DNA of 64,000 nucleotides from Hyphomicrobiales bacterium (GCA_021775415.1 JAJFHV010000008.1:62001-126000); one strand, 5' to 3'. Shown: positions 37,266-47,181, counted from the first letter of the stretch. Notes: generated by a model not told the origin, from the letters alone. Program-made: numbers and translations.

Positions 37266-38618
37266 ATGACCGATCTGAAATTGCTTGAAAAAGAAGCGCT
37301 TAATCTAGTTACCCTGGCCAGGAAAGCTGGCGCAGACGATTGTGATGTTGTGGTTGCCAGCAGTGAATCATTGTCGGTTGGGGTACGGGAAGGCAAAATC
37401 GAAAATACCGAGCGCTCTGAATCCGATGCTCGCTATCTTCGGGTATTTTGCGGAAAGAAAGTTGCAAGTGTCGCGGCTAACCAGGCCGATAGTCTGGAGA
37501 CTTTGGCAGAACGCGCAGTGGCAATGGCACGCGTGTCGCCGGAAGATGTTTTTCAGGGTCTTGCTGATCCTGAACGGCTCTTTGAAACTGAAACTCTGGA
37601 AAAGGAACTGGAAACGCTGGATCTGTGCGACACGCATCAACCATCCAGCACCGAATTGGAGAAAATGGCGCTTGAGGCAGAAGCTGCCGGCCGTGAAGTT
37701 AGCGGCGTTCAAAAATCAATGGGTGCGGGTGCCGGATGGAGTAGATCGGGGTTTGTGCTTGCAACTTCGAACGGATTTTCAGGCAGTTATCAACGTTCCG
37801 GATTTTCGAACTCGGCCGCAATGGTTGCCGGCGAAGGGACCGGTATGGAGCGTGATTATGATTATGATTCGGCAGTCCACCTTGAAAACCTGAAGGATCC
37901 GTCCGAAATCGGGCGCAGTGCGGGCGAAAGGGCAGCCCGGCGCCTTGGTCCTCGCCAGGTGGAATCTGGTGCGTTCCCGGTAGTCTTCGATCCACGGGTG
38001 TCAGCTGCACTTCTCGGCTCATTTGTCGGCGCAATCAATGCGGCTTCCGTTGCACGTAAAACCAGTTTTCTTCGTGAGCGAATGAATGAAAAAGTCGCAA
38101 GTGACTCTGTAACCATCGTTGATGATCCGATGATCCCCAGGCAATCCGGTTCACGCCTGTTCGATGGAGAAGGTGTTTCAGCTGAAAAGCTCATACCCGT
38201 TGAAAAAGGCATGTTGCTTGATTGGTTTCTTGATTGTGCCACCGCACGGGAGCTGGGACTTGAAACCAATGGGCGGGCAGCTAGAGGCGGGTCCGGCACC
38301 AATCCCTCTACCACCAATTGCTACATGATGGCCGGAGAAAAGCCACCAGAAGAAGTTATCGGGTCAATCGTGCAAGGTCTGTATCTCAGTGAGACCATTG
38401 GACACGGAATTAACATGGTAACCGGAGATTATTCAAAAGGTGCGTCCGGCTTCTGGATCGAAAATGGCGAAATTACTTACCCGGTAGCGGAAATCACAAT
38501 AGCCGGAAATCTTGCAGAGATGTTTTGCAACATGACACCCGCATCAGATCTTGAATTTAAATATGGCATCAACGCGCCGACGCTCCTTGTAGAAGGGATG
38601 GTCATTGGTGGAAAATGA
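37266..38618 (+). CDS. pmbA: TldD/PmbA family metallopeptidase subunit
   Basis: A 450-aa protein (start at ATG 37266; frame open back to 37212) of the PmbA/TldE type: N-terminal DCDVVVASSESLSVGVREGKIE pattern and C-terminal segments RGGSGTNPSTTNCYMMAGE and HGINMVTGDYSKGASGFWIENGE. PmbA/TldE pairs with the catalytic TldD subunit, which bears the HEXXXH zinc site, to degrade or mature peptides such as microcins and CcdA. PmbA itself lacks that zinc motif. tldD is not in the window. Confidence 0.92.
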   Translation: MTDLKLLEKEALNLVTLARKAGADDCDVVVASSESLSVGVREGKIENTERSESDARYLRVFCGKKVASVAANQADSLETLAERAVAMARVSPEDVFQGLADPERLFETETLEKELETLDLCDTHQPSSTELEKMALEAEAAGREVSGVQKSMGAGAGWSRSGFVLATSNGFSGSYQRSGFSNSAAMVAGEGTGMERDYDYDSAVHLENLKDPSEIGRSAGERAARRLGPRQVESGAFPVVFDPRVSAALLGSFVGAINAASVARKTSFLRERMNEKVASDSVTIVDDPMIPRQSGSRLFDGEGVSAEKLIPVEKGMLLDWFLDCATARELGLETNGRAARGGSGTNPSTTNCYMMAGEKPPEEVIGSIVQGLYLSETIGHGINMVTGDYSKGASGFWIENGEITYPVAEITIAGNLAEMFCNMTPASDLEFKYGINAPTLLVEGMVIGGK

Positions 38619-39420
38619 ACCATGTCCGCTGGAATGGTCTGATCTTGACGATGCAGAATTGCTTCTACAAGCGGCAAATACTGCCGGTGAAATCTCTTTG
38701 AAGTATTTCAAGGCTGCAAATGAGGTCTGGTACAAAGGTGGCGATTCTCCGGTATCGGAGGCGGATCAGCAGGTAAACATATATCTAAAGAGAACGTTTG
38801 AATTCACCAGGCCAGATTATGGCTGGTTATCGGAAGAAACCGATGATGATCCTGTGCGACTGGACAAGCAAAAGGTGCTGGTGGTCGATCCAATTGACGG
38901 CACACGGGGATTTATTGAGGGGCGGCCAGAGTGGTGCATCTCGATTGCAATTGTTGAAGCTGGCCGACCCGTCGAAGCCGTTCTGTTTTGCCCGGCAATG
39001 AAACGCATGTTTCAGGCGAGCGCCGGAGGTGGTGCAACGGAAAACGGGACGCCCATCGCTACGGGCATACCTGAGGGACTTCCAAAGGTAACCGGCTCCA
39101 AAAAACTCATAACCACAATGCGAGAAAATATGAGCCGCATGGTGGACGTTACAGATTTCATTCCATCGCTTGCATACCGGATTGCAATGGTTGCAACGGG
39201 CGAACTGGATGCGGCATTTGCCAGACCTGGGGCAAGCGAGTGGGATCTGGCAGCGGCAGACCTTATATTAACAGAAGCAGGCGGCATATTGACCAATTCA
39301 CAGGGTGAAGTGCTGGGCTACAACCTCGAGCAGGTTAACTCACCAGCGCTGATAGCTGCATCCCGGGAACACCACACAAGCATAATGAAGCTTGCGAAAT
39401 CCGGCGGGATTCTACAATAG
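38608..39420 (+). CDS. Inositol monophosphatase family protein, probable 3'(2'),5'-bisphosphate nucleotidase
   Basis: A 270-aa Mg2+-dependent phosphatase with the family motifs GDSPVSEADQ, EE in WLSEETDDD, the metal-binding VDPIDGTRGFIEG, and WDLAAADLILTEAGG near the C-terminus. The second-motif TRGF/FIEG form is typical of CysQ-like enzymes. It overlaps the pmbA stop codon; the start is GTG 38608 (or TTG 38605). Sulfur assimilation (PAP removal) is the likely role, but other substrates are possible. Confidence 0.87.
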   Translation: MENEPCPLEWSDLDDAELLLQAANTAGEISLKYFKAANEVWYKGGDSPVSEADQQVNIYLKRTFEFTRPDYGWLSEETDDDPVRLDKQKVLVVDPIDGTRGFIEGRPEWCISIAIVEAGRPVEAVLFCPAMKRMFQASAGGGATENGTPIATGIPEGLPKVTGSKKLITTMRENMSRMVDVTDFIPSLAYRIAMVATGELDAAFARPGASEWDLAAADLILTEAGGILTNSQGEVLGYNLEQVNSPALIAASREHHTSIMKLAKSGGILQ

Positions 39421-39451
39421 TTCAGCAAAATTAGGGTGTTTGGAGAACCAA

Positions 39452-39700
39452 ATGGGCAAGAAAGACGACAAAAAGCAGTTACTTCACCTTGTTTTAGGCG
39501 GTGAATTGGCTGATTTGCAGGGAATTGAGTTCAGAGACCTGGATGCCCTGGACATTGTCGGCATCTATCCAAATTACAAAGAGGCCAAACAGGCCTGGAA
39601 ATCCAAGGCGCAGCAAACAGTCGATAATGCCCATATGCGCTATTTCATTGTGCATCTTCATCGTCTTCTTGATCCAGTTGGCGACGAGACAACCAGCTAG
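39452..39700 (+). CDS. DUF4170 domain protein
   Basis: An 82-aa conserved alphaproteobacterial protein of unknown function (LLHLVLGGELADLQGIEF, then DIVGIYPNYKEAKQAWKSKAQ and MRYFIVHLHRLLDP). Start ATG 39452 follows TGGAGA; the frame extends upstream inside the phosphatase gene. It forms a tight run with the phosphatase gene (31 nt before) and the acyltransferase-like gene (3 nt after), ahead of waaA-lpxK. This places it in a lipid A or envelope operon. Confidence 0.85.
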   Translation: MGKKDDKKQLLHLVLGGELADLQGIEFRDLDALDIVGIYPNYKEAKQAWKSKAQQTVDNAHMRYFIVHLHRLLDPVGDETTS

Positions 39701-39703
39701 ATT

Positions 39704-40468
39704 ATGAAACCTTCACAAAAATCGACTTCAGAACGCAGCCAAAAGCGGCCGGCGCGGAAGCTGTCGCGCAAAGCGATTAGAGCCATATCAGCAAGCCCGT
39801 TAACCGCGGCAGTTCTGGCACGCTTGTGTATCTGGTATCTGACCCTCGTATACAAAACCAATTCCTTTGCGGTAGATCCGCCGGACATTCTGGATCAAGT
39901 CAAACCACTTCAGCCGGTAATTGTTGGTGTTTGGCACGGGCAGCACTTTCTTATGCCTGCTATCCCGATTGGTCTTACCGCATCGGCAATGATTTCACGC
40001 AGCCTGGATGGTGAAGTCATCTCGCGGATTGTGGAGCATTTCGGCAGCCGTACAATTCGGGCTTCTGGCGGTCGCAATCAGAGTGAAACACTTAAAAAAG
40101 GCGGAATCACTGGATTCCTGGATATGCTTCGCGCGTTGGAAAACGGCGACAATGTTTTACAAACTGCCGATGTTCCGAAAGGAGTTGCCCGGCGGGCGGG
40201 CTTGGGTATTGTGATGCTTGCCCAGCGCTCTGGCAGACCTATTATCCCGCTGGCGATAGCGTCCAGCCGACGTTACGTGTTCGCCAAGTCCTGGGACAAA
40301 ACCGCAGTCAATTTGCCGTTCGGGAAATCCGCAATATGTGCGGGAGAATTAATACATGTACCCGCAGATGCTGATAATGAAAAACTTGAGGGCTGCCGCA
40401 AATTGCTGGAAGATGAGCTCAACAACGCCACCCGGCGTGCCTATGAACTTACCGGGAAACCTGAATGA
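39704..40468 (+). CDS. Lysophospholipid acyltransferase family protein (DUF374)
   Basis: A 254-aa protein with a very basic N-terminus (residues 1-27), a hydrophobic anchor (about 32-52) and the DUF374 core: VGVWHGQHFLMP (the His-containing motif of acyltransferase folds), MISRSLDGEVI, RNQSETLKKGG and QTADVPKGVARRAGLG. It overlaps waaA by 4 nt. By family and context it probably acts on lipid A or Kdo2-lipid A, but its reaction is not established. Confidence 0.85.
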   Translation: MKPSQKSTSERSQKRPARKLSRKAIRAISASPLTAAVLARLCIWYLTLVYKTNSFAVDPPDILDQVKPLQPVIVGVWHGQHFLMPAIPIGLTASAMISRSLDGEVISRIVEHFGSRTIRASGGRNQSETLKKGGITGFLDMLRALENGDNVLQTADVPKGVARRAGLGIVMLAQRSGRPIIPLAIASSRRYVFAKSWDKTAVNLPFGKSAICAGELIHVPADADNEKLEGCRKLLEDELNNATRRAYELTGKPE

Positions 40469-41775
40469 GTAATCTGGTTGCCAAAGTAACTTTGAAGACC
40501 TATCGGCTGATTGGTTTGGTTGCCTATCCGTTCATGGGACCATTCTTGCGGTTCCGGGCAACCCGTGGCAAGGAAGACCGCGAGCGTCGGTATGAGCGTT
40601 ACGGCTACCCCAGCGCTGATAAGCCGGTTGGACCACTAATCTGGTTTCACGCCGCAAGTGTAGGCGAATCGATGGCCATCATACCGTTGATAGAACACGT
40701 CAATGAGCTGGGCATCAATTCGATCATGACGACAGGCACTGTGACTTCAGCCAAGGTAGTCAAACAACGTCTGCCAAGGGGCACGTTTCACCAATATGTG
40801 CCGCTTGATCTCAAACCTGCAGTGCAACGATTTCTCGATCACTGGCAGCCGGATCTGGCTGTTTTCACAGAATCGGAAATCTGGCCGATGACCATTCTTG
40901 AACTTGCGTCACGTAATGTTCCCCAGGTTCTTGTAAACGCCCGTATGTCAGACCGCTCTTTTACCCGATGGCGCAATGCCTCCGGCCTGGCTGAAGCACT
41001 TTTTGACAACTTTTCCCATGTAATTGCCCAATCCGAAGTGGATGCAGAGCGCTTCCGTCATTTGGGCGCAAGGCCGGTCCATGTATCGGGCAATCTCAAG
41101 GTTGACACCGACTCACTTCCCTTTGATCCCACAGAACAAAGACAAATCTCTGCGGCGATTGGCGAGCGTCACTGCTGGGTTGCTGCGAGCACGCATGAGG
41201 GTGAAGAAGAAGCTGTGGCCAAGGTTCATCATTTCTTGAAGAAGAAACTTGGAAATGTCTTGACTATTATTGTTCCCCGCCATCCTGACCGATCCGGTGC
41301 AATTGCAGGCCTTTTGAGCAATGCAGGATTGAACATTGCGATCCGTAGCCAAAACCAACCCATCAAGGCCGATACCGATATCTACCTGGGTGATACTATT
41401 GGTGAGATGGGGCTGTATCTGAGACTTGCGCGCATTGCCTTTATCGGGCGAAGCCTGACTGCAAGTGGTGGTCAAAACCCACTCGAACCGGCGATGACTG
41501 GAACTGCAATTCTGTCCGGGCAAAATGTTCACAATTTTCGCGAAACCTACAAGAACCTGCTGCAGGCTGGCGGAGTTCGGCTGGTCTCAGATGAGCAGAT
41601 GCTCGCGGCAAACGTGGAATATTTGTTCAAGAATACCGAGGAGCATCAAAAAATGATTGATGCAGCACGCGAATGTGTTGAGGGCATGCGTGGTGCACTC
41701 AACACCACCAGCCGAATTCTCGATTCCTACCTGTTTCCATTAACGGTCAAGCGCGACCTGGAGGGCATGAACTAG
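40465..41775 (+). CDS. waaA: 3-deoxy-D-manno-octulosonic acid (Kdo) transferase
   Basis: Adds Kdo to lipid IVA at the inner membrane. 436 aa, GT-B fold with an N-terminal membrane anchor (about 10-30). The conserved acid is Glu68 in HAASVGES. The second domain carries IGRSLTASGGQNPLEPA, the CMP-Kdo-binding segment. It overlaps DUF374 (ATGA) upstream and lpxK (TAGTG) downstream, indicating one tightly coupled operon. Confidence 0.95.
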   Translation: MSNLVAKVTLKTYRLIGLVAYPFMGPFLRFRATRGKEDRERRYERYGYPSADKPVGPLIWFHAASVGESMAIIPLIEHVNELGINSIMTTGTVTSAKVVKQRLPRGTFHQYVPLDLKPAVQRFLDHWQPDLAVFTESEIWPMTILELASRNVPQVLVNARMSDRSFTRWRNASGLAEALFDNFSHVIAQSEVDAERFRHLGARPVHVSGNLKVDTDSLPFDPTEQRQISAAIGERHCWVAASTHEGEEEAVAKVHHFLKKKLGNVLTIIVPRHPDRSGAIAGLLSNAGLNIAIRSQNQPIKADTDIYLGDTIGEMGLYLRLARIAFIGRSLTASGGQNPLEPAMTGTAILSGQNVHNFRETYKNLLQAGGVRLVSDEQMLAANVEYLFKNTEEHQKMIDAARECVEGMRGALNTTSRILDSYLFPLTVKRDLEGMN

Positions 41776-42836
41776 TGGCGCTCGATGAATCCCCTCCATT
41801 TTGGTGGGAAAAAGCCAGCTGGCAAGCCTGGATGCTCTCCCCAATCGGTTACATGTGGGGAAAAGCTGCTGCGCAACGCATGGCGACAACCCCATCGACG
41901 TCCGTAGATGTGCCGGTGATTTGTGTAGGTAATTTTATAGTTGGTGGTGCAGGGAAAACCCCCACAACAGCTGCACTTGCAAAACATGCCCGCAACATGC
42001 GCTTAAAGCCCGGAATTTTATCACGTGGTTATGGCGGAGGCATTACAACGGCCACGATTGTGAAACCGGACAAACATAACGCCAATGATGTGGGTGATGA
42101 GCCCTTACTACATGCACAACAGGCAATTACCGTTGTCTCGGCAGATCGGGCAAGCGGAGCGGAACTGTTGGTTTCCCAGGGCTGCGACGTAATAATCATG
42201 GATGACGGCTTTCAAAATCCTTCACTCCAAAAGGACTGCTGTTTGATCGTGGTGGATGCCAAACGGGGACTGGGAAACGGTTACACCATGCCAGCCGGCC
42301 CAATGCGGGTTCCATTCAAGGAACAGCTTCGGCACGTGGATGCGACAATGATAATCGGTGCCGGGCCAGGTGCTGATCAAGTCGTCCGACGAACGGCACG
42401 TTCAGGCAAACCGGTTTTTCACGGCAAATTGGGCGTCATCGGCAGGACGAAATGGGCAGAGCAGAATGTACTTGCTTTTGCCGGCATTGCAGATCCGGAA
42501 AAATTTTACGAAACCCTTACCAGTATTGACGCCAATATCGGCGACCGCCAGTCATTTGGTGACCATCATCATTATACTGAGGAAGAATGTGAAGATCTGC
42601 TTGAACGGGCAGAAAGGCAAAAACTACAGCTTATCACCACTGCGAAAGACCATGTACGTTTGATGCGGATGGGAGACATACAATCGAAACTAGCAGAACA
42701 CACCCATGTGCTTTCTGTGGAACTTGTGCCGGAAGACCCAAAGATGTTCGCCCGCATTCTGGAAGTTGCAACCGAGCACTGTAATCGGCGCAAGCTTTCA
42801 AAAACCCCGATAACAGCAAAAGCTGCAGCAATTTGA
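41775..42836 (+). CDS. lpxK: Tetraacyldisaccharide 4'-kinase
   Basis: Phosphorylates the 4' position of the lipid A disaccharide. 353 aa, GTG start sharing a base with the waaA TAG. An N-terminal membrane helix is followed by the P-loop NFIVGGAGKTPT (53-64), LSRGYGGG, DEPLLHA and MDDGFQNPSLQKD, all characteristic LpxK motifs. Confidence 0.96.
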   Translation: MALDESPPFWWEKASWQAWMLSPIGYMWGKAAAQRMATTPSTSVDVPVICVGNFIVGGAGKTPTTAALAKHARNMRLKPGILSRGYGGGITTATIVKPDKHNANDVGDEPLLHAQQAITVVSADRASGAELLVSQGCDVIIMDDGFQNPSLQKDCCLIVVDAKRGLGNGYTMPAGPMRVPFKEQLRHVDATMIIGAGPGADQVVRRTARSGKPVFHGKLGVIGRTKWAEQNVLAFAGIADPEKFYETLTSIDANIGDRQSFGDHHHYTEEECEDLLERAERQKLQLITTAKDHVRLMRMGDIQSKLAEHTHVLSVELVPEDPKMFARILEVATEHCNRRKLSKTPITAKAAAI

Positions 42837-42843
42837 GTTTTGC

Positions 42844-44184
42844 CTATTCGTCAACCGGACCGACAATCACAACGGTTGGCTCCGTTGAAAGCAAGTTGCG
42901 GGCCACCCGATTAACATCATCGAGTGTTACCGCGGCAATTTGCGCTTCTCTCGTGTTGATGTAGTCAATCCCGAGATTCTGTGTCTGGAGAGCGACCAGC
43001 ACCCGGGAAATTTTAGTTGAAGTGTCCAAATTGTTTATCGCGTAAGCACCGGTCACGTATTTACGGGCAGCCTCAAGCTCAGCTTCACTCACACCTTCAA
43101 CTGCGACTTTCGCAATCTCAGCCTGTATGATGGATAATGTCTGATCCAGATTGTCAGCTCGGGTGGAAGTTGACGCCGTCAGGTAAGCAGTGTGATCGTA
43201 AGTCGAAATCCAGGATGCAACACTGTAGGCAAGCCCGCGCTTTTCACGCACTTCCTGATAAAGTCTCGAAGAAAAAGTGCCTCCCCCAAGAATGTGATTC
43301 ATCAAATGTGCGGCGAAAAAATCAGGATCGCTGCGCTTTAATCCGGGATAAACAAGGGAAACCACCGCTTGCGGAACCTGCATGTTTATGGAGATTTTCT
43401 CTCCCAGTGACGGGGCAACCTCCTCAACGTCATGGATCGCTCCGGTATCTGGTAGTTCGCCAAAAATTCTGTCCAACGCCGTGATGAGTTCCTCGGCACT
43501 AATCGCTCCTACCACACCAACAGTCAGCGCCTGGCGGGTCAATATTCCCTTATGCATAGTGATGATATCCGAACGGGAGATATCGCCGATGCTTTCTTCA
43601 TTTCCACTGGTATTCCGGGCGTAGGGGTGGTTTTTGAAAACGGCTTCACGCATGGCCCGACTTGCGATTGAATTCGGGTTTGTTCGACCCCGTTCAATTC
43701 CCATTCGAATAGCGTCGCGCATCCGTTCAATGGCATCGGTATCAAAACGCGGTTTTGTCAACGCCAGTTTCAACAGATCAAACGCACTTTCGCGTTCTGA
43801 GCGCAAAGTACGAATATTGGCTGAAAAATTATCCCGAGATGCACTAAAACCGAGTTCAACACCGAGTTCTTCCATGCGAGCCTGAAACGCCTTGCTATCA
43901 AGCTCACCGGCACCTTCATCCAACAATGCTCCAGTCAGACGCAGAGTTCCCTCCTTGCCCTTTTTGTCTTGGGAAGCCCCACCTTTGAAAGAAAACGACA
44001 TGGAAATTATTGGAACTGAATAGTCTTCAACCAAAAGTGCCTTGATGCCGCCGGGACTTGTGACTTCCTGAATTTCGATTGCCGAGACATTTGTGACATT
44101 GATAAATGTCATGATCCCCGCGACCAGCATTGTCATTCCGGTAAAGATCAAACAGCGTAACTGCTTGCGTAGAAATACGCCCAT
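42844..44184 (-). CDS. M16 family peptidase, catalytically inactive subunit type
   Basis: A 446-aa secreted or membrane-anchored pitrilysin-fold protein (hydrophobic N-segment about residues 12-35). Where active M16 proteins have HXXEH it reads LTGALLDEGAG, so no zinc site is present. It keeps the second-half Arg/Tyr motif (SRLYQEVREKRGLAYSV) used for substrate binding. With the active M16 gene immediately upstream (4 nt), it should form an alpha/beta heterodimer like mitochondrial processing peptidase. Confidence 0.9.
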   Translation of the reverse strand: MGVFLRKQLRCLIFTGMTMLVAGIMTFINVTNVSAIEIQEVTSPGGIKALLVEDYSVPIISMSFSFKGGASQDKKGKEGTLRLTGALLDEGAGELDSKAFQARMEELGVELGFSASRDNFSANIRTLRSERESAFDLLKLALTKPRFDTDAIERMRDAIRMGIERGRTNPNSIASRAMREAVFKNHPYARNTSGNEESIGDISRSDIITMHKGILTRQALTVGVVGAISAEELITALDRIFGELPDTGAIHDVEEVAPSLGEKISINMQVPQAVVSLVYPGLKRSDPDFFAAHLMNHILGGGTFSSRLYQEVREKRGLAYSVASWISTYDHTAYLTASTSTRADNLDQTLSIIQAEIAKVAVEGVSEAELEAARKYVTGAYAINNLDTSTKISRVLVALQTQNLGIDYINTREAQIAAVTLDDVNRVARNLLSTEPTVVIVGPVDE

Positions 44185-44188
44185 CCTG

Positions 44189-45532
44189 TTACCCTTTCGG
44201 CCGCAAGTAGCTCGTCACAGAACGTGGCATCACCAGATATTTTCTGGCGACCCTATCAACATCCTCAACCGTGACCGCGTTAAGTTTTTCCGTCCAGTCC
44301 CTAACGTCAGAAATGGTTCCACCCATAGCCAACACAGATCCGTAAATGCGTGCAAGTGTCACCTGACTATCCTGCGCGTAGATGATTGACTTGAGAATGT
44401 TTTGACGCGCACGGACCAACTCTTCTTCCGTTACGCCCTCTTCAAGCAGTGTTTTTATCTGGGCGTCGATTGCCTGTTCGACTGCTCCCAGGTCGTTCTC
44501 ACCTCTGGGACTTCCATAGACTACAAAATATGTCATGTCTCGCGCGGCACCTTGATAATACGCACCAGCACTAGAGGATATCTGGCTTTCCAGTACAAGT
44601 TTGCGATGAAACCGGCTGGTACTTGCTCCTCCCAGAACACCGCCTAGCAGGTCCAGCGCTTCAGCCTCGCCCGGACTGGCTTTTTGGTAAGATGGAACCA
44701 GGTAACTCCGGCGCCAGCTTGGTGTCGTGACCCGTGGGTCGGAATAGCTGACGGACCGCGCGACTGTTGGTTCTGGCTCTATCACTGTTCGCCGACTCAA
44801 AGGTTCGCTTTCTGCCTTGATCAATCCATAAGTCGCCCGGGCCAGTTCGAGCACTTCATCTGGTTCAACATCGCCAGCCACGATCACGACTGCATTGGAG
44901 GGCCGATACCATTTATCGTAGAAGGAAATTGCATCCTCGCGTGTAAGAGACCTGATTTCGTGTTCCCATCCAATAACCGGCGTTCCGTATGGGTGATGTA
45001 CAAAAAGTGCGGCCTGGGCAGTTTCACTCAATATGGCATTTGGATTGCTAGAGACCCGCTGGCTGCGCTCCTCCAGGATGACTTCAAGTTCTGGTAGTAC
45101 AACTGCATCGCTCAGCACCAGATTTCGCATGCGATCAGCTTCAAACGCCATCATTTTGCCAAGTGCTGATGGTGCGATCTTTTGATAATACCCCGTGTAG
45201 TCAGCCGTGGTGAATGCATTTTCTTCACCACCAATTTCGGCGACCGAATTTGAAAATGCACCTTCCTCGTGTTTTACAGTTCCCTTGAACATCAAATGCT
45301 CCAGAAAGTGCGCAATTCCGGATTTTCCTGGCGGGTCTTCAACCGAGCCTGCCTTGTACCAAATCATATGAGTAACAACCGGCGCACGCCGGTCTGGAAT
45401 CACAACAAGCTGAAGGCCGTTTTCAAGAAAGTAGCTTGAGACAGCCGACCTTTCGGAATTTTCCGCGGAGCGGACTTCTGCAGGCATGATCAGGGTAATG
45501 AGAACAGCCAAACTGGTCAGGAATAATCGCAT
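44189..45532 (-). CDS. M16 family zinc peptidase, catalytic subunit
   Basis: A 447-aa exported peptidase with an N-terminal signal (about residues 1-23). The zinc motif HFLEH is at 75-79, with the distal Glu in the GGEENAFTTADYTGYYQ segment. It is encoded just upstream of the inactive partner and starts within the end of rsmD (16-nt overlap). It is likely periplasmic; the peptide substrate is unknown. Confidence 0.92.
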   Translation of the reverse strand: MRLFLTSLAVLITLIMPAEVRSAENSERSAVSSYFLENGLQLVVIPDRRAPVVTHMIWYKAGSVEDPPGKSGIAHFLEHLMFKGTVKHEEGAFSNSVAEIGGEENAFTTADYTGYYQKIAPSALGKMMAFEADRMRNLVLSDAVVLPELEVILEERSQRVSSNPNAILSETAQAALFVHHPYGTPVIGWEHEIRSLTREDAISFYDKWYRPSNAVVIVAGDVEPDEVLELARATYGLIKAESEPLSRRTVIEPEPTVARSVSYSDPRVTTPSWRRSYLVPSYQKASPGEAEALDLLGGVLGGASTSRFHRKLVLESQISSSAGAYYQGAARDMTYFVVYGSPRGENDLGAVEQAIDAQIKTLLEEGVTEEELVRARQNILKSIIYAQDSQVTLARIYGSVLAMGGTISDVRDWTEKLNAVTVEDVDRVARKYLVMPRSVTSYLRPKG

Positions 45533-46089
45533 GAGGCATTACCTTCAAATTCAAACAGGCCAACTGTTGTATCGCCATAGCGGCGCTGGTCAAGACAATC
45601 AAACCCCTCCAACATCGGGGGAAATTGACTGGTAGATTCTTCCAGTACGAATGTTGCTCCGTCGGCTAACCAATGTCCATCTCGAAGCACCCTTGCGGCC
45701 CGTTCTCCCAGTTTCTTACCATATGGGGGATCGGCAAATGCAAGATTGAAGGACTGTACTTTATTATTACTGCCAAGTCTGGTCACATTGCATTTAGAAA
45801 CCCTTGTCGCATCCTCAAGGTTTAGTGACAGGATGTTTGCGCGAATTGCACTTGTAGCTGCCCCGGTTTCCTCAACAAACATGCAAAAATCTGCACCTCG
45901 TGATATGGCCTCCAGGCCGAGCGCGCCAGAGCCTGCAAAAATATCGATGACCCGCTTTCCGGCAAAATCAATCCGGTTTGCAAGAATATTGAACAGGCTT
46001 TCCCGCGTCCGGTCCGTTGTTGGGCGCGTGCCTAATCCTTTTGGTGCAGAAAGATTGTGACCACGGAATTTGCCGCCGATTATGCGCAT
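45517..46089 (-). CDS. rsmD: 16S rRNA (guanine966-N2)-methyltransferase RsmD
   Basis: A 190-aa SAM-dependent methyltransferase with the RIIGGKFRG N-terminus, ARLG-type substrate region (RPTTDRTRESLFNIL), AdoMet motif VIDIFAGSGALGLEA and catalytic motif FADPPYGK. It modifies G966 of 16S rRNA during 30S assembly. It lies 2 nt after the pseudouridine synthase gene. Confidence 0.93.
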   Translation of the reverse strand: MRIIGGKFRGHNLSAPKGLGTRPTTDRTRESLFNILANRIDFAGKRVIDIFAGSGALGLEAISRGADFCMFVEETGAATSAIRANILSLNLEDATRVSKCNVTRLGSNNKVQSFNLAFADPPYGKKLGERAARVLRDGHWLADGATFVLEESTSQFPPMLEGFDCLDQRRYGDTTVGLFEFEGNASCDYS

Positions 46090-46091
46090 AC

Positions 46092-47123
46092 TCAGCTTGA
46101 CCGGTTCCGGTTGTGACGAGGTTTGGGTGTCGATTTTCTCGACGTGTTCCCTTTGGCATGGGCTGGGCGAGGCCGAGAGGTTGTCATGCGCTCAAGAACT
46201 CCGTCATTGGCAACACCACGTTTGGACTTTTGTGGTTTTGCCTTGCCTCTAGAATCGACTGCCTTCTTCTCGCTACGCGGGACTTCAGGGGTCAGATTAA
46301 ATATCGGCGCGTCAAAGTCTGCCTGTGCTTCCCCAATCAGTTTTGCTCCGAGTTGGTCGCGCAGCGTTCGACTGCGGATTTCACGTGTTGAACCGGATGG
46401 CAATTCACCAAGCTGGAAGGGGCCAAAAGAAATACGGATCAATCGATTGACCTCCAAACCCAAATGGCCGAGCACTTTTTTGACTTCCCGGTTTTTGCCC
46501 TCGCGCAGGGAAACATTCAGCCAGGTATTCGTTCCTTGCTCATGGTCCAGTGTAGCTTCTATCGAGCCATACAAAACACCATCCACCGCGATACCATCAC
46601 GCAAGCTATCAAGTTGTTCCTGCGTTACTTTCCCATGGGCGCGGACCCGGTATCGGCGTAGCCACCCAGTCGAAGGAAGTTCCAGCACACGCGCCAATCC
46701 GCCGTCGTTGGTAAGAAGCAGTAGCCCTTCGGTATTGATGTCCAATCGTCCAACGGTCATGACCCGAGGCAGTTCTTTTGGAAACAGATCAAATACGGTT
46801 CGCCTGCCCTCAGGGTCGCGGCTTGTCGTGACCGCACCGACAGGTTTGTGAAACAACCAAAGCCGTGTCCGCTCGCGACCGGCCACGGCTGCACCATCCA
46901 CTTCGATGCGGTCATTTTCGCTGACGGTAAAGGCCGGGGTTTCAAGCAACACGCCATTCACCCGGACGCGACCGGCAGCAATCCAGGTTTCAGCTACCCG
47001 CCGCGAACAAAGTCCCGCCCTGGCGAGGCGTTTTGCAATGCGCTCCTTTACGAGGGTATCGGGATCAGCCACGACGGGTTGGGTCGGGGATTCGGCGTTG
47101 ATGTCACTGGACCTTTTTTTCAT
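46092..47123 (-). CDS. Pseudouridine synthase, RsuA/RluB/RluE/RluF family
   Basis: A 343-aa enzyme with an N-terminal S4 RNA-binding domain (about 28-85: RLARAGLCSRRVAETWI) and the catalytic domain with GRLDINTEGLLLLTND (Asp nucleophile) and LREGKNREVKKVLGHLGL. It has a basic, disordered tail of about 80 residues rich in Lys/Arg/Pro/Ser, common in alphaproteobacterial RluB. The specific rRNA site (probably 23S U2605) is inferred from length and tail. Confidence 0.9.
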   Translation of the reverse strand: MKKRSSDINAESPTQPVVADPDTLVKERIAKRLARAGLCSRRVAETWIAAGRVRVNGVLLETPAFTVSENDRIEVDGAAVAGRERTRLWLFHKPVGAVTTSRDPEGRRTVFDLFPKELPRVMTVGRLDINTEGLLLLTNDGGLARVLELPSTGWLRRYRVRAHGKVTQEQLDSLRDGIAVDGVLYGSIEATLDHEQGTNTWLNVSLREGKNREVKKVLGHLGLEVNRLIRISFGPFQLGELPSGSTREIRSRTLRDQLGAKLIGEAQADFDAPIFNLTPEVPRSEKKAVDSRGKAKPQKSKRGVANDGVLERMTTSRPRPAHAKGNTSRKSTPKPRHNRNRSS

Positions 47124-47181
47124 GGCGTGTTCATAACAGGTCGCTTAACGCTATGCGAGACAATCTGAAAGGTCTTCTTGA

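Noticed and set aside
42844-44184. M16 protein as a decayed pseudogene
   Set aside because: The frame is intact, the secondary motifs are kept and it is tightly coupled to the active subunit, so loss of HXXEH fits the known inactive-partner class.
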